Part shown: piece by piece, positions 47,510-58,853 of the stretch | Layout: every line of letters begins with the position of its first letter | Numbering within the stretch: position 1 is the stretch's first letter | Notes under the pieces: model-generated | What the model was told of the DNA's origin: nothing | What the model saw: only the letters and a program-made list of their open reading frames with translations | Database searches by the model: none | Position numbers and translations under genes: made by a program | Assembly: GCA_963556145.1 (NCBI GenBank) | Contig: OY744470.1 | Location: 1,364,001-1,428,000 of the forward strand | DNA length: 64,000 nt | Direction: 5' to 3' | DNA from: Hygrocybe punicea | Taxonomy: Eukaryota; Basidiomycota; Agaricomycetes; Agaricales; Hygrophoraceae

Positions 47510-48420
47510 ACAGATCGGACGTGTTCGGTGTGTTCGGTGGAGATGTTCGGTGGATGTCAACCAACCATTATGAGGAGATATACTACACCGAACACATCGA
47601 ACATGTTCAGTGTGTTCGGTGGAGATGTTCGGTGGATGTCAACCAACGGTTGTGACTAGATATACCACACCGAACACATCGAACATGTTCGGTGTGTTTG
47701 GTGGAGATGTTCGGTCAACGTTGGTGAACCAATATTACTAGATATACTACACCGAACACATCGAACATGTTTGGTGTGTTCGGTGGAGATGTTCGGTGGA
47801 TGTCAACCAACGGTTGTGACCGGATATACCACCCGAACACATCGAACATGTTTGGTGTGTTCGGTGGAGATGTTCGGTGGATGTCAACCAACGGTTGTGA
47901 CCGGATATACCACACCGAACACATCGAACATGTTCGGTGTGTTCGGTGGAGATGTTCGGTGGATGTCAACCAACGGTTGTGACTAGATATATCACACCGA
48001 ACACATCGAACATGTTCGGTGTGTTCGATGTGATATATCTAGTCACAACCGTTGGTTGACATCCACCGAACATCTCCACCGAACACACCGAACATGTTCG
48101 ATGTGTTCGGTGTGGTATATCCGGTCACAACCATTGGTTGACATCCACCGAACATCTCCACCGAACACACCGAACATGTTCGATGTGTTCGGTGTGGTAT
48201 ATCCGGTCACAACCATTGGTTGACATCCACCGAACATCTCCACCGAACACACCGAACATGTTCGATGTGTTCGGTGTGGTATATCCGGTCACAACCATTG
48301 GTTGACATCCACCGAACATCTCCACCGAACACACCGAACATGTTCGATGTGTTCGGTGTAGTATATCTAGTCGTACATTGACATCCACCAAACATGTCCG
48401 GTGACCGAACACACCAAACA
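47510..48420. repeat. 82-bp tandem array that flips orientation at about 48011
   Basis: CATG (once CGTG) centres of a near-palindrome (CACCGAACACATCGAACATG then TTCGGTGTGTTCGGTG) occur at 47519, 47602, 47684, 47766, 47847, 47929, 48011, 48093, 48175, 48257 and 48339, with spacing of 81-83 bp. Left of 48011 each unit continues TTCGGTGGAGATGTTCGGTG then GATGTCAACCAACGG and GACYRGATATACCAC. Right of it the same text runs as reverse complement. The array is therefore both tandem and globally palindromic. It lies between divergently oriented genes (45428-47250 minus, 48830 plus). The open frames inside are repeat artefacts. Confidence 0.9.
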
Positions 48421-48829
48421 ACATGTTTGTTGTAGTATATCTAGTCCTTCTACATCCATCCAACAAGTCAGACTTGTTGTGCTTTTCCGTCAACGGACCA
48501 GTCCATGAATATTCATCGAACGAATTAACTCGATTTATCGCCTTACCAACTGGAAAATATTCCATACGCTGCACATGTCGGTTTTCTGCGTGCAATTACT
48601 AGCTTTGGACAACTTCTAAGCTCGAGCCACATCAAAAACATAAATAAATAGATCTGTTGTTTATGCATGCAAAGAAGCCGAACATGAGGTCGAACATGTG
48701 GCGATTGATCTGGTCACGTGGTCGTGACATCCGTATTCATAGTCTGGAGCGTTGAGTAATAAATCCGCCCTTTTCTTTTGCTCTCAAATCGCCTCACACG
48801 TCGACCAAAAAACTTTTATTTCATCTACC

Positions 48830-50753
48830 ATGTCCTTGCCAGTCGTCAAAACCTCGACTCCCGCTGTCAATCCCGCCGCCTTCAAGTACTGGCCTGATGC
48901 GCCGCCCAAAAAGCTGTAGGAGCTACATCGCATCTTCCAAATCCAGTACATGGTCCCGCCCAAGATTCCGGCACCCAACAAGGAATCCGGCACCATTCCC
49001 GTATTTTCTCGTAATCTCTATGTACTGAAGACACACCCCCACGATGCCACTGCCCGAGGTGAGTTATGGCGCGAAATCCCCGAACGATACGAGGAACCAC
49101 TCCGTCGCTTGATTTATCAAATGGATATGTACATCTACGCGACAGCAGCCATCGCATACAACAAGGCACCCAACTACTCGCCGGACTACGTCAAAAATGA
49201 TAAGGAAGGGACCGATTCACTTCGGGATTACCTCAAGTATACCGACACCGTCATGGACGAAATTTGGGCAGAAGTCTTGGTGGCGAAACGGGCAAACGAG
49301 GTTACCCGTGACTGGCGAAGCAAGATCTTCGATGATTGGCTCCTGAAAGAATTTTATGTCAGGAAACATTCTCCATCGGCTTTGATTCAACATGGCGCTG
49401 TGAACACCGAGATCAAGCCCGAGGATCTAGGTAAGTATATATGTATTTATGGCCAAATGAATTCTCACGTCTGGCATCATAGATTGGGCAAAATACGACG
49501 AATCCGTGCCAGCATGGCACAGCGGAACCTTGGCAAATTGGTCATTTGGTGGGCTTCCGGACGCCACAAAGCTCGAGATCATCGGTCATGTTATTGCTTG
49601 GTGTAAAGGACATAGTGTCCTCGTCGATTCTGATGTGGCGGATGATGATGAAGGTGTGATCTAGAATTACATGTGTGATTGTGCTAATGATATAATACAT
49701 TTGCAGAGGAGCCAGTTGCCCAGGGCAAGGGCAAGGGCAAAGCCAAGTCAAAATCGGTCAAAAAACAGAAGGCATCTTCTGCTGGTTTGTACAAATTTTC
49801 AACCATAGTGGTGTATAGATCTATTGAATATTCAGGTGGCGCAGACAATTCGTCCGAGAAGGACAAAAAGAAGCCCAAGCCCAAGCCCAAGTCCAGTAAG
49901 TACTTTCATTGTCTGTGATTGTCATACATGCAAACCCTTCATCATGACAGAGCGCACAATCAAGTCCAAAGCCGAGGACGACGATGAGGGTGAGTTATTG
50001 AATTCCGAATATCAAAACGATGATCCAACACATTTATTCATGTATAGACGACATAAAGATGGAGGAGGACGTAGCCCCGGTAAAGAAGAAGCGGTCTAAG
50101 GCCCAAATGCGTACGTTGCTCACCTTGTTATGATTAATGCACTGACATCTCGCAGTCGCTGTTGAAATTGGGTCGTCACGCACAACCCGGCAATCGGCAT
50201 TGGAGAAATTGACAATGGAGATTAAGCCACCCATCGCCCCCGAGCCGGATGTTGTGGCACCGGAATCCGCGAAGTTAAACATTTTAGGACCAGAGTGGGC
50301 GGGGTTGTTGGATGTTGATAATGATATAACCATGGACAACCATGACGGATCTCCCGAACCTGAAAAGATGTCTCCCAGCGATGGTCACGAGGATGGCGAG
50401 ATGGCAAAGAGGAGGAAATTGGATGTTGCTTCGGAGCAAGCGGGCATTATCGTAGAGAAGCTCAACCTGGTGAAGCCACCGAAGAAGCCTCCGACTCCGG
50501 GTATGTATTTCAACATTACATCATAGGCTGTATATATTCCAATTCTGATCTTCTCCATGTCCTAGGATTCCGTCCCAATACGCGTGCATCGTCACGCCAC
50601 CAGTCATCGACCCCTGCAGAGCCCAGCGCTTCATCAATGGATGTGGATTGGAGCAACATCGTTCCACCTGAAATCCTACTCTCCATTACTCCAAGCCAAA
50701 CGAGGCCTTCATCTCCCAAGCCATCGACATCCAAACTTGATCCCGGGCCTTAA
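48830..50753 (+). pseudogene. Uncharacterised protein, phase-1 introns, one early TAG
   Basis: ATG at 48830 (MSLPVVKTSTPAVNPAAFKY). TAG at 48917-48919 interrupts PPKKL stop ELHRIFQIQYM; CAG (Gln) would fit. The N-terminal domain (NLYVLKTHPHDATARGELWR, YEEPLRRLIYQMDMYIYATA, YLKYTDTVMDEIWAEVLVAK) is helical, followed by WAKYDESVPAWHSGTLANWS and a conserved-looking ATKLEIIGHVIAWCKGHSVL. After that come short Lys-rich exons (GKGKGKAKSKSVKKQK, KDKKKPKPKPKSK), an acidic stretch and a Ser/Pro tail ending SKLDPGP, stop 50751-50753. All seven introns are phase 1. An alternative is translation from the Met at 48950, after the TAG. I do not know the family; the tail looks nuclear or DNA-binding. Confidence 0.58.
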
Positions 50754-52249
50754 TTTCGGAGGAGTAAGTCCTTCTTTTGTGGAGTATTCATTATATTTGA
50801 CTAAAAAGACTGTATCCCAGTCGTTGATTTCTGGAAACTTGGTGACAATCTGTGCCCTCAAATGTCCTCCTCATACATCGCTACTATTAACATTTGTACA
50901 GTTTCTATATATGTATTTCTTTTTGCTCCGTTAAAAATGGTTTGTGTTACTGTCCTATGACCATAAGAATTGAGCATGATAGTGAGCATAGATACAGCAT
51001 AAGGCATCAATCTTGTTGACTGAAAATCTGTTTGTCTAAAATATATCCTGGTGAATGCATTACTTTCAGTTCAGTTGTACAACCACCTACACACTCAACT
51101 TGAGAAGGACAACCTGAGATGACTCTCATTCGGGCTAATGAAAATTCAAATTGAATATATGTAAGAAACCAGAATCACGAACTTTATGGACCTATTAAAT
51201 GAGGATACAATGATACAAGAGTAACAAAACCCCCTCTTGTAGTGGAAGATATAACTGTCACTCCAAGGGGAGCTATGACTCTTTGGTACCGGAATAATAC
51301 AGTATACTTGTGTGGGAATGATACGTACAGCTCCATAAAAATGACAATGTATTTCTGACAAGGATGAAGAACAATGATAATTTCCATGAATTACCAAGCA
51401 ATTGTCAAATATGCACAGTTGTCAAACAGCCTGGTTGTTCAACTTCAATACCTGTTTTGTCTGTTGAGCAAGCTAGAAATAAATATCACTGAGACTCTGA
51501 AGATTAAATCCACAAAATATCTTAAAAGGGGGTACCATTGTTCTTCTCAGTCGGTTTGATCAATGTCTTGTCAGCCAGACCCCTAATAAGATCGTAAGGC
51601 AGCTATTCATGATACAGATGCATTTTTGGCCTGTATCAAGGCATGTCACAGGAACATAGAATGGAATAAAAAAAGTAAACACAGATTTCTAAAGATTCAG
51701 GCACGCCTTATGGTGTTTTGGGAAAAGCTTACAAATAATATAATGTCATATGATCAATCCCATTGTGTTAATTGTTATTCATAATCCGAACCACTTGACT
51801 AGTTAAATGGGCGGTGTTTCCTCTTACTGTCACAAATCCTCATGAATCCCCACAACATCATCCGTGTCTGCATTGCATGTTTGACTTATCTATATTTCCT
51901 TGCAAATGCAACATTATTTCCACAACTATGCCAAGACAAACTTATGTATATCTCTCCTGAACCAATTTCCTGTCCTGTGATATCGACCTTGACCCAAGAA
52001 TTGGATGTTTTTCAAAGAAAACTCATAGAACATGAGTTGGCCCCAGATCAGGGCGATGCAACAATATTGATGCAAATAAATGCAACACTATATGTAAAGA
52101 TCATTGGAATAACAAAAGAAACAAAAGATAACTTGACAGTCGATCCATTATTCGTTTGGACTACATTTAAAAATAGCGCCTTCAAAATGTGAATACGTTC
52201 TATTCAATATGCAAGAACATATTTCTTACCTCCTAAATATCTCTTTGCT
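50754..52249. other. Helitron 2 upstream region, ends unresolved
   Basis: This stretch holds the 3' flank of the gene ending at 50753 and the 5' non-coding part of the + Helitron. A 116-codon frame at 51842-52192 (+) has a hydrophobic start and Cys (VCIACLTYLYFLANATLFPQ) but no recognised motif. The Helitron 5' terminus (TC after A) must lie here; I could not fix it. Confidence 0.45.
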
Positions 52250-55200
52250 TTGTATTGTCTTCTCAAACCTATCACTGTCCAATGTTGTTGTAAAATGATC
52301 AAAGCATTGCTCATGCGATCGCTATTGAGACAACATGATTTCAAAACATATTTATTTCATTGTATTACTAGTTCTCTATCACATGCAACGTTGCTGTGGA
52401 CCACACTATGTTTCATAATACGGCATAGCCGTTCAAACATAATTGTGTTCAATTTGAATTTATTCGGACACTTGTTTAAATCTTTATATATAAATTTCGT
52501 TCATAGATATGACTACATTGGTGGTGGTAAACGAATACCAACATTCAAGTTTAGCTTTCTTCAATCTTTTATGCTACCGTCTAATAATATCAACCATGAT
52601 TCTGACATATTATTCGAATATGTTGGGCATATTGATGAACAAACAGCCAACACTTTATATGAAGATAGAAAAACATATGCATGTGTTAAAATGCCTTTAC
52701 ATGAACTTCTGCCAAATTTGACAGTGAAGGATATTGGTGAAATAACAACAATACATGGTATATATTTGTCAAAGACATTACGAAGATTACATGGACAAGA
52801 TCTATCTGTGGCATTAATGAGGCATAATTGTTCAGCTTGTGATACTCATGTTTCTATTTTTCATGTGCATGATATTAAATCACATAAAGACCTGTGTAAA
52901 CAGTGGTACAGAAGACAAAAAATGACAGAAACATATGAGTGCGGCAAAGAAGAAACTCAGGCTCAAATGAAAGAAGAATTGGACAAGTCAGATGAGCAAT
53001 CATTTCCTCCTCCTCCTCCATCTATTGAATTGAAGGAAACCATAATCAGCAACTGGTGCAGAGATACATCACCTGAATGTTTTCAAGAAAGTGGGTGTGC
53101 CGTGTGTGGTCAATTGGTTGCATTGAAGAACATGTCTTTATTGTCAAAGACAAAGGTTAATCTGAAAATATTAACTAGAGACAATATGGGAATCACAAGA
53201 TGTGAACAATATCATTGTTCTGATCCAATAGAGGATATCAAAGGTCCAGTGCTAGATAACACATGTAAATGGATATGCAAACCATGTGTGCTCAGTCTGA
53301 ATAAAGGCCAAACTCCCAAATACGCTTTGGCAAATGGACTTTGGATGGGAAGAATTCCTGCACAACTTCAAAATCTAACATTTGCTGAACAACTTTTGAT
53401 TGCCCGTGTTCGTCACAACAAATGTATTGTTCGTGTCTCCTCTGGGATACATAAAATGAAAGCAAATGCCATCATGTTTCAAAACCCAACACCAAAGATA
53501 TATCAACGGTTGCCTCCAACAATTAAAGAACTTGATGAAGTGCTAGCGTTTATTTTCACTGGTCCTGCCAGACCAACTCCAGAAGACATGGAGCGAACGC
53601 CTTTATTGGTTCGCCGAAGGCGAGTTTCTGCAGCTTTAGAATGGCTGAAATTGAATCACATGGATTACTATGATTTAGATATCTCCTATGAAAATCTAGC
53701 ACAATATCCAGATCATGGAATTCCTGTTGTGGTTGCATATCGACCAGCAGACACAAATAAGGAACCAGAAGCCACTAGTGCATTTGACAATGAAGTGGAA
53801 GATGGTGTGGAAGATGGGCCTTGTCCCTTTGTTGTTAGTGGAGTAACTGGCGAAAATCTAGATATTACAAGTCCAAAGGCATTAATAGCTAGAGCAACAA
53901 AGCACTTGATAGATGACCATGGTGGTGTTCTTGCCATAAGCCATGCTAGAAATCCAGAATCGTTCTTTAATAATCCTCAGTTATATCCTATGATGTTTCC
54001 CTGCCTATTTCCATATGGCTTGGGTGGTATTAGCAGCATAGACAATGATGTTTTAAGCATCAGTGATATGATGCACAAAAGACATCTCCTGATGTACCAT
54101 GACAAAAGATTTCAAACCGATCCCTATTTTCCATTGATTGCATTCAATCAAGAACAAATCAAGGACAGTACAACTGGAGGATATTTGTTGACTAATAAAC
54201 ATAATTTCAACGATATTGCAGATCGCCTGATGAATATCAATACAGCTGTTTTGGATGACCTCTCTAAAAGATTATCTAGAGGTGATAGAGTCAAACCGGA
54301 TACATCAGAAGAGAAAGCATGCTATAAACTCATTTCTGATCTGGATCACGTAGCTGGTCAGGTCAAAGGTTCAATTACTAACAAGAAATACATGCGAAAT
54401 GAGATTTGGTCTCTGATATCCTATATTGGTGCTCCGACTTGGTTTATCACTTTTGCACCTGCAGACATCAATCACCCACTATGCTTATATTATGCTGACA
54501 ACAAAGAAAAGTTTTATCCTAAACTACGTCTACCCCAGGATTGTTACAAATCAATTGCAAACAATCCAGTTGCTGGAGCCCGCTTTTTTCACTTTACTAC
54601 TGAAATGTTCATCAAACATATATTAGGAATAAATGAATCTCATCCTGGCCTGTATGGAAACACATCAGGTTATTATGCAACGGTAGAGGAACAAGGACGT
54701 CTTACCTTACATCTTCATATGCTGTTGTGGATAAAGGGATGCCTTACACCTCAGGAAATACGTGACAAAATTATGGGTGAAAATTCTGACTTTCAGAAAA
54801 GATTAGTGGAATATTTGGAAAGTTTGTGTGTAGGACAATTCATGACAGGTTCTAAAGATGAGGTATCACAGAAAATGGAACAGACAATGTCGAAACCTGA
54901 ATATCAACCACCAACATATGTCATGCCAGATCCACCATCATATAATTGTTCCATGAATTGTCAATATCACAACAAAAGATCAACATGGTGGCAAAGGTTT
55001 CAAGATGTTGTAGATGATCTTTTATTGCGATTAAATGTACATAACAGGCATGATGGCAAAAAAAAGCCGTACTGTCTTAATTCGAAAGGTGAATGTAAAC
55101 GACGATTTCCCCGTGATATCTTTCAACAAACTTTTGTAGAACCTAACACTGGTGCTCTCAACCTCAAGCATGGTGAACCTTGGATGAACACGGTGACACC

Positions 55201-57213
55201 TGAAGTTACATATATGCTACGATGCAATTCTGATGTGACCAGCTTATTATCAGGTACTGCTATAAAGGCCATAGTTGCATACATAACAGATTATATTACA
55301 AAATTCTCCTTGAAGACCTATAGCATTTATGAAGTGATAAAAAGTATTTTTGATAAGAATTCCGAAATGATTGGTGGCGACCTGAAAAGAAAAGACAAAG
55401 TCAGAAAGCTGTTTACACAAATAGTCAATTCACTCACCTCCAAAATGGAAATTGGTGCTCCAATGGCTTCATTATATGTCCTTGGAAATCCTGATCACTA
55501 CACCAGTCATAAATCCGTGCCATTCTTTTGGAGATCTTATGTTAAAGAGGTTATCAGTGCATGGTCTGATGAAGAAATTGCTAATATATGTGAAGACCAA
55601 AATAATACACAAAAGGTTGTTATTGGTAAGAATAATGGTGCATACATTGGACTTTCCAAAGTAAATAATTATATGTTCAGACCAGCCTTGTATGATAATG
55701 TATCACTGTATGACTGGATACGTCTTGCAACTATAGAACCAAAGAAAAGACGCACCAAAACAAAAACCAAAAGGGCCAGAAAAGAACCCATGCAAAACCA
55801 TATTTTGGACAATCTAGGCTGTGATGATTTGTCTGACTCTTTCACTGAACCTACTAATGTTGACGACTCCAGTGATGACGACTTGTCTGATGTCATTGAT
55901 AATGATATACTCATGGAGATAGATGAAATTTCAAAACCTGATGGTTTGAATAGAAATGCAGGCACAGAAATAGCTGATAAAACAAATGAAGTTGATGTTA
56001 ATAAATTGACAAAAAATGAAAATGATTATACTTTACATCCCAATCATCCACAATATCTTACCCACCATGCCAAAATGAAAGGGAATGATCCCTTCATAGT
56101 TCCTAATTTTATTCCAAACACTTTGCCAAGGGCTGACCATGGTGATCGAGAATATTATTGTTGTACAATGTTAATGTTTTTCAAGCCATGGAGAAGTGGC
56201 AAGGAACTCAAATGTAAATTACAAACATGGGATAATGCTTTTATAGACCATGAGTTTTCTAAAAGAGAGCTGGAGATCATGAAATACTTTGGTTTACGAT
56301 ATGAGTGTCTAGATGCAAGAGATGATTTCTCTGCTAAACGTCGAAAGAATAATACTGAAGATATAAGGTATTCATGGGTAACTTCAAACAATCTTGATGA
56401 ACTGGATGACATGCACAATGCTGAATTAGCTGTTAATGGTGATGACTTCAACAATAATATTGGTGAAGACAATAATAACACAGAAATACATCTGAAACTT
56501 GGCCATAAAGGACAAAAGAGGAAGGATCAAATGCTAATAGCTGAAAGAACTTTGAAAAGATCAGGGTGGCTGGATGATTGTATTGATGGTACCCCAGATA
56601 TAGGACCATTGATACCTATAGAACCACCTGTAGTACAATCAGCAAAATTGTGGAGAACTGCAGTCCTTGCAAAGAAAAAGGAAATCATTAATGACAGAAA
56701 TAAAAATTTACCAACAAACACAGCAACCATAAATAAATTGGGAAATTTTCAATATAATGATGTCAAGATAGTGGATGCAGCATACATCAACCATATGTTT
56801 ATTCCTGCAAACAGAGCTGATCGTCATCTTATTGATGTAACTATCAATGATTACAAGTTGAACACTGACCAAAAGAGAGCATTTCATATCATTGCGAATC
56901 ACTCTACTTTGATTAACAGTTCTGATAAGCTACGCATGTATCTTGGTGGGATGGCAAGCACAGGGAAATCACAAGTCATCAAGGCATTGACTAGTTTCTT
57001 TGGTAAACACAATGAGAATCATCGATTTGTGGTTCTTGCACCAACCGGTGGTGCTGCTGCCCTTGTAAATGGATCCACATATCACTCCATTCTTGGAATT
57101 AATCAGGGAGGATCATCTCGTTCCCTTGCACAAGTATGTGCCAATCTTGATGGTGTGGATTACATTTTTATTGATGAGGTGTCAATGTTATCTTGCAGAG
57201 ATATGTATAAAAA
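52250..57213 (+). pseudogene. Helitron 2 (+) Rep and N-terminal helicase, frameshifted
   Basis: This is a long Rep frame. SGCAVCGQLV zinc knuckle, RVSAALEWLKLNHMDYYDLD, MMFPCLFPYGLGGI, HUH motif GRLTLHLHMLLWIKG near residue 817, two-Tyr motif AYITDYITKF near 1008, linker DREYYCCTMLMFFKPWRSG, Walker A GGMASTGKSQ near 1566, Walker B DYIFIDEVSMLSCRDMY. The frame is lost in a run of five A at 57209-57213. With four A the reading would continue through SAQCAKARGVYDEPFGG into the next feature, as in Helitron 1. The facing copy carries the same lesion at 61226-61230. A basic/acidic linker (KKRRTKTKTKRARKEP, then DDSSDDDLSDVIDND) follows Rep near residue 1165-1225. Confidence 0.88.
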
Positions 57214-58784
57214 TCAGTGCTCAGTGTGCAAAAGCACGTGGTGTTTATGATGAACCCTTTGGTGGCATTAATATGATATTTGCAGGAGATTTTGGCCAAC
57301 TTCCACCAGCTATGAGTGGTGCTCCTTTGTACTCTGGAACTGTTGGTGTCCAAATCAATTCCAGTCAAACTATACCAAATCAGGAAGCTGCTATAGGCAA
57401 AGCTCTTTGGCATCAAATTACAACAGTTGTTATATTACGTGAAAATATGAGACAAACCAATCAGTCAAAAGAAGATGTCCAACTGAGACAGGCGTTGGAA
57501 AACATGAGATACAAAGCATGTACTCAAGAAGATATTGCATTTCTTCGTACTCACATCGCAGGAAAAGGTCCAAATGATCTAAAATTAGCCCAAAAGAAAT
57601 TCAGGAATGTATCAGTTGTAACTGCATTGAATGCACAAAAAGACAAAATCAATGAACTTGGTATTCAACGTTTTGCTGCTGAAAATAGGAGACCATTAAC
57701 ATCATTCTATTCCATAGACAGATGGAATGATCCTACTAGTTCCAATAGCAAAAGAAAATCTCATCACATGTCAACAATTTTGGATCCTATTCGACACACA
57801 AAGATATTGGAACCTTCACTCCAAAAGCTACTTTGGAGCCAACCACATGCATCATCCTCTGATCATATACCAGGAAGATTGGACTTATGTGTAGGCATGC
57901 CAGTGATGCTGAGGAACAATGATGCAACAGAGTGCTGCATTACCAAAGGAGCAGAGGGCATGGTTGTGGGTTGGCAGAGTGCAATAGGTCCAGAACAACA
58001 AACTGTACTGGACACTTTATTTGTCAGATTATTGAATCCTCCAAAAGAAATTAACATAGAAGGACTTCCTGAAAATGTGGTGCCAATTACAAAACATGTC
58101 ACTTCCACCATGTGCTCATTACCCAATGATGATGTGATATCTTTGTCAAGAGAACAAGTGTTGGTACTACCTAATTTTGCAATGACTGATTATGCATGTC
58201 AAGGACGTACTCGTCCTAACAATGTAGTTGACCTCAGTAGTTGTAGAAACCACCAATCCTATTATACTTGCTTATCAAGAAGTGCTTCTGCAGCAGGAAC
58301 TATCATCATGCAAGGCTTTGATCCTAAAGTAATTACTGGGGGTGCTTCTGGATATCTCCGGCAAGAATTCAGAGAATTGGAACTGCTTGATGAGATTACC
58401 AAATTGAAATATCAAGGACTCTTACCAGAACATGTCAAGGGAGATCAGCGAAATTCTATTATTGATCAATTTAGAAAATGGAAAGAAAAGTCATATGTTC
58501 CAAAAAACATTCATCATGCTATCGCATGGAAAGCCACAGAGCAACTAAACCAATACACAGCACAACCCTCTCCATGGCAATTAATTAAACCTATGAACAA
58601 ACATCAAAAGGCGGATTTCAGAAACCTCAAATTTGTTTCTGCAAAAGGAACTGTTCCAGTCACTGTTGCTCATAAAAATTCCACAGCCAATGTATTGCAA
58701 AATAAAAAACAAAAATTAGAACTTGTAAGTTCATCTTCCATAGTGAAAAAAAGACAAAAAACAAGTACTATTGAATTAAATGAA
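57214..58784 (+). pseudogene. Helitron 2 (+) C-terminal helicase, truncated before the peptidase
   Basis: The frame resumes with FGGINMIFAGDFGQLPPAMS, ILRENMRQTNQSKEDVQLRQ, GLPENVVPITKHV, TDYACQGRTRPNNVVDLS and RNHQSYYTCLSRSASAAGT. It runs to KRQKTSTIELNE at 58784 and stops there because the next base belongs to the facing Helitron's 3' end (CTAG, 58785-58788). The peptidase-like domain and own terminus, 870 bp in the facing copy, are missing. Confidence 0.87.
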
Positions 58785-58798
58785 CTAGTGGGGTGTGG

Positions 58799-58816
58799 GC
58801 CATTGCTTTGCATGGC
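58799..58816 (-). other. Helitron 3 3'-terminal hairpin
   Basis: GCCATGCAAAGCAATGGC on the minus strand: stem GCCAT/ATGGC plus GC/GC, AAA loop and one bulged A. It is followed by CCACACCCCA and CTAG. The identical structure occurs at 35126-35109. Confidence 0.85.
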
Positions 58817-58853
58817 ATGTTACTCGTCCCTTCTTTTAGCAAGAGAACACATA

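Noticed and set aside
47510..48420. CRISPR-like array
   Set aside because: The regular 82-bp spacing is caused by whole-unit repetition with no unique spacers, the polarity flips in the middle, and the genome is fungal.
57200..57220. Programmed ribosomal frameshift in Helitron helicase
   Set aside because: Helitron 1 has an uninterrupted frame at the same place, and no stimulatory structure is apparent; a homopolymer indel is simpler.
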